A program made the position numbers and the translations under genes. This document shows, in pieces, positions 55,701 to 64,000 of a stretch of DNA of 64,000 nt (position 1 is its first letter; each line of letters opens with the position of its first letter). The stretch comes from Schistosoma mansoni (lineage: Eukaryota; Platyhelminthes; Trematoda; Strigeidida; Schistosomatidae). The notes under the pieces are model-generated. The model did no database searches. It saw only the letters and a program-made list of their open reading frames with translations, and had not been told where the DNA came from. Location of the stretch: contig NC_031497.1 in NCBI RefSeq assembly GCF_000237925.1, forward strand, positions 3,775,295-3,839,294, given 5' to 3'.

Positions 55701-58700
55701 TATACTTGCAAAATCAAGTTAATCGTAGACAACTGTCCACGCGATAAGTTTATTCGTTTTTCAACGTTTGGTCGGCGCTTGTATTTTAGATGAGATGTTC
55801 GTCCACTAAACAAACAACCAGTTCAGTGAACAACTGTTCTATCCGCATCACCTTATGACTGTGAAATATGACCTTCAAAAGTAGGGAATATTCACACGTT
55901 ACTGATACCATCGGATCATTGATGCTGGACAGACGGAACCAGGTAGGAATGGCAAATAGACCGATGAGGCAGTGCATCTTCATGGATCAAAGTGGTTCTA
56001 AAATGTATTACATATGCCCAACAATCGCTTACGTGGACATGTGATGCTTAATGACGCACAATTAATTTGGAGGAAAACTAGCAACCACCAAATCAAGATA
56101 TGGAATCAATCCAAGAAGTCATTGACTGTCGGTTTCAGTTATGTTGGTAGATGCAGACTACGTTATTAAAGTCCACATGATAACCTTGATCAGTGCTTAG
56201 GGACTCTGAGTGACATGACTGAAGATAGTTAGCAATGGCCTATATGGATTCACTCTTTGTTTCTCTCTCAATCTTGAATTCCACTAGTCCACAAGACACA
56301 CCTTTCCACTCTGTATTTCCGAACCACATTCCTAATGTTTAGTCTTATTATCATTGATACTACGTTACTTCGGGCTTTTTTGCTATTTGTCTTGTTATTT
56401 CTATCTCTTCGTGTTAATGTAATATGGAAACCTGGACCAATTTACATCAATCTCACGCTCTATGAAGATAATGTTTGTTTTTCTTTCTACTCTTCTAATT
56501 AGGCCTCCAGTAAATTTAACTTATCATATTATCAGGATGTTGAATATTCCTAGCAGAAAATCAAATAATAATTTACCTACTGTGTACATGTTCTGACTTT
56601 AACATTGTTCAAATGAATAGAGTATTTATAACTAAACTTCGCTTATTTCGTAAATACTTGTACGTCAAATACCGTGTTAAGTAGATTTTCGATTATTGAC
56701 TAGTTTTTTTATCTCTAATGCTAATACTACTTCTTATACCCCATGATTTATATTGATAATTTTATCTCTCTGTGTTGTGTTGTTTCTGGTTGAACCGATA
56801 CACATATGTTCCAGGCTCTACATTGCGTTTGATTGGTTGTTCGAATAATTACTTGACAGATAACGTTCTTGCTCAACTACAAATGTTTAGTTTTTTGTAA
56901 AATCTACTTTCATTTTTATTCAGTTAGTTCATATGTGTATTTGGTAACCAATGGTAATACTAACAGATTTGACTTATTACTGCTAACATTTTACTTGTTT
57001 TTTTCTTTCTGTTTATGTCATAAATCATGCTTTAATTGATATTCCCAAGATTGTTTAATTTTTACAAAAAATTTCCAGCATTGCATTTTAGTGGGAAATT
57101 GGTATTCTATGTAAAATATTTAGCTCAGATAAGTTGTCATTTCACTATCGTTATGATTTTCATCAACTCCGAATGTATATTTCTGTGTTGGGAATTTTTC
57201 AAAATTCACAGTTCTCAAAATATTTATCATAGTATAAAGAACAGTCTATTGTTGTAAGTGTATTAGCGAGCTTTTAGAAAGCTTGTTGTGAAAAGAGTAA
57301 GCTTTATTTTCTCTTTTTTTGTGTCAATACTTTCATTTCTAGTCACAGATCTATTTCTAGAGGTTTCAAACGGTAATGTAAATTAGCTTGCAAAGTTAGT
57401 ATAAGTAAATTGTATAATTATTTTATTATTACAGTTTATGCTATTCAAACATACTATCCAGTGTTTTTATATTTCGATTTTATGAACCTATTATCTACCT
57501 TCATACATGTGTTTCTCCTATGTGGCTAGCTTTGTGGGTACAGTTTCGATGAATTGTTTTTGGTTGATTGTACATGTGTAACACTGTCAAATAATAATGT
57601 AATTATTACTTACCTTTTAGGAGCTTGCAGTAAATCAACTTCGTGGGTGTGTATCGCTACATTAACTGGTTTTCACATACGTACAATTTTTGATTTAAGC
57701 TGGTAAGTAACATTTTTACTCTTATATGTCTATGATTGGAGGACTTTGTAATGAATACTTAGTTTATACCGCGTGCATTCTTTGGTTCATTTAGTAACAC
57801 CAAGTTATACTGCGTAAGTGATAACTGAGACATAAAGTGTTTTCGGTTTTAAATTCGTTCGACAAATTTCAGTATAATTTATAGTTCATTTCCAGAGTTT
57901 GGTGCAAATACAATACATTTTACTCTGGTGAGTTTTGTTTTACAGTGATGGATCTTAGTGTTAAAGGGAAATCAAAAATTTGTCATACTAGGATTTCAGT
58001 GTTACACTGAATATTCACTTTTCAAAACATGTATTCATTAGTATAGTTTATTGAGACTCCACAACTGGTATTGAACTGTTTCTTATGGTTTAGGAAAAAA
58101 CGACGCCTACAAATAAAATTAATGTAGTCTGTGGTAGTCGATTCAGTCACATTATCCACAACACTCCTCAAACGTTTTAGTCTGACTGCTATCCAAGGTA
58201 AAAATACATAAACATCTATGTAGTTTTAACGCCAAGCTGTTGCGTATATGTTACAGATCCAACCAAAGATATGTGGACGGTGTCCACAGTTAGGTGAATA
58301 ATGCATATACGCCAATGGCCTATATGATTTATACCTCCGACCCCTTTGATAGCCATACAACTTATGATGTGATTAACTTCCACAGAAAGCCTCTTCTGTG
58401 ACGTGATTACATAGAGAACTTTCAGTCGCCAAGTCCCAGGTTCAAAGCCTGCTTCACTTATTTTGGTTTGGGCGACAGAGTAGCATCATTGGCTCCCATC
58501 TAGAGTATGGCTCTTAACCAAGTACCTGGTGAATGAGTTAATTTACTGTACTTAGAGAACATCGAATTTATAATAATGTATGAGACTATTAGAATTCACA
58601 CACATCTATTTCTTCAGTCAAACAAAATTATTCTTTGTCTGCACTGACTGTTTGCATATCAGTTATGGGTATAAACACTCGTCTCCATCACATGTACTAT

Positions 58701-59582
58701 GAGTTTCCTAAGTTCACCATTGGCTGGAGTAATGGTTTGACAGGGTATTATGCGGAGTTTTCTGCTGACAGATCTCTAATTTTCAATTCGCATTATGATT
58801 GAGGCTTTCAGTCTCTATTTGATTTAACCCTTATCTCTCGATCATGTTTATTCACTGTTCAGTGTTAGCGCAGATTGAAGTTGGAATTTCACAAGGAGAA
58901 AGTATATTGTAGCTAGGAATGAATTCTGAGAATTTTTACCAATCGATCCTTACTGATCTGACTGGGTGGTTACTACGCAAGTCATCACACGTCAAACTAA
59001 GAGTCAGTAAGATAGATAATCAGAAAATGAGAAATTAGTCCGATTGGTAGTTCGATGTCATGGTTTGTAAGGGAAGAAAATATTTTGTTAACATTAAAAT
59101 TAATTCAACTTTACTTACGTAGATACGGTCAATCAGTGTTTAGCCGACGTTTGGATACAAAATAAAATTAAGCTCTAAAAATTGGCGACTTTTAGTTTAT
59201 ATGCGCATAACTTCGTTTGTTTGAGTTTATTAACGATATTTTTTCTCACAGTATATATGTAGTGCTTTCCTCTCAACCGTTTGACAGGTCACCAGATGGT
59301 CAACTCTTAGCCAGTTGCGGTTCTGATAACAGATTATGCATCTATAAAATGCCATCTAGTGGTTTGATTCATATCGGCGGGAAACCGTGTTTAGAAGAAC
59401 CACCTGTTCTATGGGGTTATGTTCCGAATGCTCATTCAGAAGATGTAAACTGTGTACGTTGGCAACCTAGAGGTTTCGACGACAACGGTCATAGCGAAGA
59501 TACATCAGATTGTCAACTAATTCTGACAACAGCTTCTGATGATGGATATATCAAATTTTGGTCCATCAAGTGTGATGAATAA
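47422..59582 (+). CDS. CIAO1: Cytosolic iron-sulfur assembly component 1 (WD40 protein)
   Basis: Substrate-binding beta-propeller of the CIA targeting complex (with CIAO2/MMS19), which delivers Fe-S clusters to cytosolic and nuclear apoproteins. Six exons: 47422-47737, 49315-49496, 52008-52089, 54295-54396, 57621-57702, 59288-59582; 1059 nt, 352 residues (human 339). All borders are GT-AG and phases agree (1,0,1,1,2). Key words: [139 protein letters not shown] and a terminal [10 protein letters not shown]. They track the human protein blade by blade, giving seven WD repeats. The start is the second of two overlapping ATGs. Exon 6 carries a [17 protein letters not shown] insertion typical of this propeller's last loop region. 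Introns hold retroelement debris. Confidence 0.95.
48560..49105 (+). repeat. Non-LTR retroelement 3'-end repeat (family E), copy 2
   Basis: Closely matches 20930-21480 (CTCTCGAAATGCTC, ACATGGCCACGC, AAAGCGAATGTCCGGCG, GGTCCACCTAGGG, TTTGTACCAATATTTATG, AATAAATAAAA tail). In CIAO1 intron 1, sense orientation. Confidence 0.65.
49185..49260 (+). repeat. Family E extreme 3' end, copy 3
   Basis: GTGGCGCATATGTATCTGAT, CCCCTTGTACCAGTATTTAT, then an AAATAAAATAAAATAGATAAA tail. Only the last 75 bp are present, 55 bp before CIAO1 exon 2. Confidence 0.65.
49727..49770. repeat. (AT)n microsatellite
   Basis: About 22 AT dinucleotides in CIAO1 intron 2. Confidence 0.95.
50280..50480. repeat. Less AT-rich repeat-like block
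   Basis: Contains CGAGCAGTCTAGAGTACTAT and CCTGCTTCTGCCTAGCCCAG, with composition unlike the surrounding intron. It is probably part of a dispersed repeat or LTR, but no partner was seen in the window. Confidence 0.3.
51136..51895. repeat. GC-richer unassigned block in CIAO1 intron 2
   Basis: Clearly less AT-rich than its flanks and starts with TGTAACGATGG after a TTACACTT flank, which could be an LTR edge. Several short frames on both strands lack any recognisable motif. No direct-repeat partner or target duplication was found. Confidence 0.3.
52120..54250. other. CIAO1 intron 3
   Basis: AT-rich intron. Weak tRNA-like words on the minus strand near 53090-53150 (GGTTCAAACTC) and 53860-53920 (AAGTTCGAGTTTCC) hint at old tRNA-derived repeats. 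Confidence 0.35.
55790..56480 (+). pseudogene. Heavily decayed RTE-like 3' end in CIAO1 intron 4
   Basis: The plus strand reads [28 protein letters not shown] and [17 protein letters not shown]. These align in order with VDEVMNLHRLRWLGHVLRMP, EHRLLRRAML and KSLTSSLSHVGRCRLPG of the copy at 17.2 kb. Many stops. The 3' untranslated part (TATGGAAACCTGGACCAATT, about 56427) also matches that copy. Confidence 0.7.
58395..58460 (+). repeat. tRNA-like remnant
   Basis: GATTACATAGAGAACTTTCA followed by CCAGGTTCAAAGCCTGC (box-B-like). Too degenerate for a tRNA gene; probably an old SINE, in CIAO1 intron 5. Confidence 0.35.
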
Positions 59583-59820
59583 TCCTGTTTTTTTCACGCA
59601 TCAGACGATTGTGTTTCTTTGAAATTGTACTATTTTGTGAACAATTATCTGTACATATAATTTTACTTTTATAGTCTTTAAAATTGATCTTATTTTCATT
59701 ATCAATTTGATACAAGTTAGCACATGATGATTCTCACTCTTTTTCTCATATATATTTTTATAGTCTATATTTTCGTTAGCTTTATGATTCAGTAAAAATT
59801 AAATCATAATAATTAAACAT
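59583..59820 (+). terminator. CIAO1 3' untranslated region
   Basis: AT-rich sequence after the stop. Candidate polyadenylation signals are ATTAAA at 59798 and 59812; no canonical AATAAA lies nearer. Confidence 0.4.
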
Positions 59821-62800
59821 ACGTTTTACTCAGTGTCTGATAATAACGATGAATAGTCAAAATAAGGGAAATGAAGATAACGTCGGTATTATTGTTTGGA
59901 CTCCTTTTTTTAAAGTTTATTATGAGTCATCGATGACTTTAAAATGTTGGGTTGGGGGTTTTCACGATCAATTCTGTTTGTTTATAACTACGCTTTATTC
60001 GATCACCATGATTCCACAATTTAAAGTGTTCGTTAGTATAGGGTACTGAAATTAAGCGGACTGTGTTTAATGTAAAATGATACAAAGCGTCACAATCCAA
60101 TGGCCTACTTTTAGTAGTCCTTAAATAAAGCTTACTGAGATTATGGCTGCAATATGAGACTCGAAAATAGCAGTTGATGTCCATTTGTGATAAGAACTGT
60201 TTTCCAAATTATGTAATCCTCTAAAAATCAAATGTTTCTTATTGTAAATCATCGTTTGTAAAGTGGATTATGAATTGGTGGCTGTTTTCAATAGTGTTTT
60301 TAATACATAGGTACTTGTTATTCAATCTCCTATTGTAACCCATCAATAAATCCAAAGAATATATCAAATATTATGTTCCACAACTGTATAACTACGAATA
60401 CATTAGTCTTATGCTTATAATCATTATAGTTAGATATTTAGTTTAGGCAAGTAATAGTTGACCATGATCATGGTTGTATAACTTCAGGAAATGTAATTGT
60501 AATAGAATAAGATCTGTCCGCGAAACGTTCTGAAACAGACCACTCAGTGATGTCATAATCCTTATGTTTTATATGTGCATTATTCTATGCGTACGAAATT
60601 CCCGGGATGATTACCTCAGTATCCTAGATTTTGAGGACATTCGCTTTTGTTGGTTATTTATTATTGACCACTAGACGTTTATTATAAGTTCATCAAACTG
60701 AAAAGCAAATCATATGGTCAGGTTTAAGTGAATGACTAGAATTACTACTAGGGATTTCTACAATGGTTGCCCTATCTTCATTGAATCCTTCATTAGTTAT
60801 GCATCATTAACCCCGCTTGAAGGCTTGTTAAATAGTGTTGTTTGGATATACAGTTTTATCTGTCTTGAATTTTTCATGTGATAATTGAGTTTCGCAGAGC
60901 ATAAGTTCAACTTTTTTAATTCTCACAGCTGCGTTTAATCATATTTACGTAGTATACATGTTTTTTCTTAGAAATAATGACCAATTTATCTATTTTCCAC
61001 AGCTGGTTATCTGTTTCTTCTATCAACCTATTGGCAAAAAGTAGTTTTCCATATGTACTTAGACATAGTTATGTCAGTAGGAGCATATGCGTGTTGACAT
61101 ACAAATACTGATGTTAAGTGGTCGAAGGTAGTTGACCTAATTTTCATGCTAGTTGACTCTCGTCAGCAAGAGGTTCCTACAATTATGAAGGGGCTGATGC
61201 ATCTCGTGGGATTCGAACTTTTATTACCCAACTTCATCGTCTGAGCTATTCTGATCATAACTGATCTGTAGATCCTATATTTATACTAAATAGTAAACTA
61301 TGTACATATGAATATTGATAGATAATAAGTGAGTTGCTTCAGTTTACGTTAATCTACTATCGATTCCAGTGACTGAAATCCAATTTCGTTTATTATAATT
61401 TGTTTGGCGAAGAAAAATAATTTTAATTGTTCCATTTTCTTATAACGTAATTCAATTATATGAGCGGGAAGCATAAACATTACTATATAGTGAAGAAAAG
61501 TAGGTTAATTCATTTGTTATCTGTTAAGAAGTCTAATTACTTCTTCCTTATCAAAATTACTCGACTATTTCATTATTTATTTACTCTTTGTATCCGTTAT
61601 CTCGGGTTTTTGGACAATTTCAATCTCAGCTATAATCGGTTTGTTGTTTTTCTCAAGCTGTTTTCAAATTGTAACTTGTACCCAATAGATGCGCTTATTC
61701 CTTGTTCCACATGAGAATAGAATCAATTTTTTAGGGACCCATATAATCGTAGATGGTATTTTGTTTAATATATATATATGATACCAAGGAAGAGTTATCA
61801 ATTAAGTTAGTTTTGAATTTCAGTTTCGAAATTATCAGAATAATCAGTTAAATACTAAGCAATTCTTGTTTAATGATATCAGCTTTAATTTTCACAACTA
61901 CTCGGTTGAGAAGATCCACTCAGTGCAAATTGACTAATTATCGGTCGGTGTAAATGTTTTTGAAAAATTGTGACTGGTCGCTCAAATTAATTGTCTACAG
62001 AAAAGTTATTTGTCTTGTGCTTTGTACTATGTCCCGAATCCGATGACGCATGGTGAGAGGTAAAAGACTAGTGATGTGGATTTATATGACTTCGAACATA
62101 AGTCAAAATAACACTAATACACTTATATATCGATTTTACTTACACTTGATGATCAGTTTACAATTGTCACATGACAAAATGGAAATACACATGATTACTA
62201 CCAAAAGTCAAGGTACGAATTTCACATTAAGGTAATAAAAAGAATATTATTTTAGATAAAAATCATGACCAAGCAAATCAGTGTTATACTAAATAAAGTA
62301 TCATACTGAAAATAAACCAACTATTACAGTGAGTAACCATTATATTGAATAAAAAGAAGTGTAATTAGTGTTTAAGAAAAAATTGCGATAGGTTTCAAAT
62401 GTAGGTTTTTGTCTACCTATTTCTGTTATATCATCAACAATATGAATAACACTTATAAACATAAAAATTGAACACTTCATTTATCTTTTAACGTTATCAT
62501 AGTTGAATTGGTTGTTTGTTATAGTTTGGTCATAGTTCATATTCCTTATAAGTTTTTTTGCAATTGTTTTTCGTAGAAATTGTACTTTGACTTAGATTAT
62601 GTATGTTGTTGTTCAAGTGTTCAATTCTTTTTTATGGTGGGATTTGTGAATGGAAACTAAGACTTGATTAGTTAAAATATATTTTAAGAGATATATGTAA
62701 ATATGTTTCTACATACTACAGTGTACGTTAAAAAATGGTGGATAAGATATGGATGCTAGGCTTTGCTATTATTTCAATATCGTTGACAATTTCTAGGCTG

Positions 62801-63365
62801 TGAAAGTGTTGAGAGTTTAGTACGTAGGTTACTTTTTCAAAAAAGTCTAGATCTAAAAATATTGCTTGTTCGATTATAAATGTATAGAGCCTCAATCTTT
62901 TGCATACTTGTGTTAATTTCCTCTGGAGCGTCATTTATTAGAAATGAGATATAATATTTTAGTTCAGTTAAGAATAGTCGAAATACAGAAAACTAATTTT
63001 GCAGGCTACGATTCGTATTCAGTATCTTTTATCATACAATGTCTGATTATATTTAATGTTTGAGTTCGGATTATTATTATTATTAAAATAATAGCATACA
63101 TGTCATTCGTTTTATGATGCCTATGAGGAAAATTGAGATTAGCTAGATTTTATTTCACTAGATAACTCGTACTTTATCGTTTGATTGGAAGAAGAATTGA
63201 GTAATATAAAAGTAACTGGTTTAAAATTTCACAAATCAAGTTAAACTTATGTCAACCAAATATTTGAAATCATAAAACTAGACAATGAATTATGGAATTA
63301 TTTTTGAGTAAAGTGAAGTGATTAATTGTAAATATTTTAATGTATATAAGAAAAGTGAAATTTAG
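59821..63365. other. Gene-free stretch
   Basis: AT-rich intergenic DNA. Frames of 60-85 codons occur on both strands without domain signal. One tRNA-like remnant is listed separately. Confidence 0.45.
61190..61255 (-). repeat. tRNA-like remnant
   Basis: The minus strand reads AATAGCTCAGACGATGAAG (box-A-like) and AAGTTCGAATCCCACGAG (box-B-like). The arms do not close into a full cloverleaf, so a SINE remnant is more likely than a tRNA gene. Confidence 0.4.
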
Positions 63366-63377
63366 AAAGATTATATT

Positions 63378-63727
63378 GTGAGAAGCAGTAACTAGTGGAG
63401 TTCAACCAGGTCTGTTGGGAAATATCAACTCACTGAAGACATTGGTGAATGGTTTCTCAATTTCGTGGATTGGTTGAAGTTGCACATTAACACCGTTAGA
63501 TGCCGGCTCAGTGGTCTATCGGTTAAGTGCTCTGGTGCGAGACTGGTAGGTCCTGGGTTCGAATCTCGCAGGGCGGGATCGTGGATTCACACTGCTGAGG
63601 AGTCCCTCAATCGGACGATACGGTTGTCAAGCAGTGCTTCCAGGTTTTCGATGGTGATCTAGCTTCAATTGACTCATGATTTCAACTATATAAAGTTACT
63701 AAAATCTCCAGAAAACCCCCTTCCGAT
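63378..63727 (+). mobile_element. Family B tRNA/hammerhead SINE-like element with TSD
   Basis: The 350-bp insert is flanked by AAGATTATATT at 63367-63377 and 63728-63738. It starts GTGAGAAGCAGTAAC, has a tRNA-like part (GCCGGCTCAGTGGTCTATCG; GGGTTCGAATCTCGCAG) and a hammerhead region at 63595-63640 (CTGAGGA intact, stem II CAATCGGAC side present, GATA in place of GAAA), and ends CCCCTTCCGAT. It starts at a different point of the unit from the 9.2-kb copy. Confidence 0.85.
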
Positions 63728-63840
63728 AAGATTATATTTGTTTACTTATCGAAAATTTCTGAGAATAAGTTTTTAATCTACTAAGCGTTTACATGCTTTT
63801 CCAGACGACATTCTTTTGACTCTGAACAAGTAATAAAATA

Positions 63841-63960
63841 AATTTAGGCATCAATAAATAATATATTTGTAATATCCCAATAAGTAGAATAATTAGATTT
63901 TCTGACGTTTCGTGACTCAGTGTAGACCACTTCTTTAGAGAATAAATAACTAAATTAACA
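63841..63960 (-). repeat. Penelope-type terminal repeat fragment with decayed hammerhead motif
   Basis: Near-identical to 16750-16870. The first core box reads CTAAAGA rather than CTGAAGA, so this hammerhead is probably inactive; GAAAC and GTC remain. Confidence 0.5.
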
Positions 63961-64000
63961 TTATGCACATATGCCAATAAGAGACTGACCAGTTGCAGTC
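63961..64000 (+). repeat. Family A distal module, cut by window end
   Basis: TGCACATATGCCAATAAGAG and ACTGACCAGTTGCAGTC as in the 30.3 and 43.65 kb modules. Confidence 0.65.

Noticed and set aside
61190-61255. tRNA gene on the minus strand
   Set aside because: Spacing and arms do not fit a full tRNA; probably a remnant.
1-64000. CRISPR arrays, bacterial operons, rRNA genes
   Set aside because: No regularly spaced repeats, no ribosome-binding-site/operon structure, no rRNA sequence; spliced eukaryotic genes instead.

Overview
AT-rich genomic window from a eukaryote with intron-bearing genes, almost certainly a blood fluke (genus Schistosoma or a close relative). The evidence is many dispersed tRNA-like repeats carrying hammerhead-ribozyme cores of the Sm-alpha type, RTE-, CR1-, Penelope- and BEL/Pao-type retroelement debris of schistosome style, very short introns in one gene, and two assembly gaps (N runs at 29641-29840 and 34963-35191). 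The species cannot be fixed from this window alone.

Three protein-coding genes can be assembled exon by exon with matching splice phases. (1) Minus strand, 20344-23228: a mitochondrial inner-membrane signal peptidase (IMMP1L/Imp1-like), 4 exons, including introns of 34 nt and about 36 nt. (2) Minus strand, 28430-40515: a secreted protein of 473 residues with thrombospondin type-1 modules and a fibronectin-III-like segment, 6 exons. I recognise the domains but not an orthologue. (3) Plus strand, 47422-59582: CIAO1, the WD40 subunit of the cytosolic iron-sulfur targeting complex, 6 exons, 352 residues.

The rest is repeat-rich intergenic and intronic DNA. 1-20 kb: AT-rich sequence with tRNA/hammerhead SINE-like copies (two head-to-head inverted pairs and one permuted copy with clear target-site duplications), RTE 3' ends, and a Penelope-like fragment whose halves lie in opposite orientation. 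23.4-27 kb: CR1-like and RTE-like remnants. 38-45 kb: more SINE-like copies and a Penelope-like RT/GIY-YIG remnant enclosed by a near-perfect 112-bp inverted repeat. 45.6-47.3 kb: a decayed BEL/Pao element lying antisense just upstream of CIAO1. CIAO1 introns hold further retroelement 3' ends. 59.6-64 kb is gene-free apart from SINE-like copies.

The three genes do not form a pathway; they are ordinary neighbours. The most notable material is the ribozyme-bearing repeat population, the Penelope rearrangements and the micro-introns.
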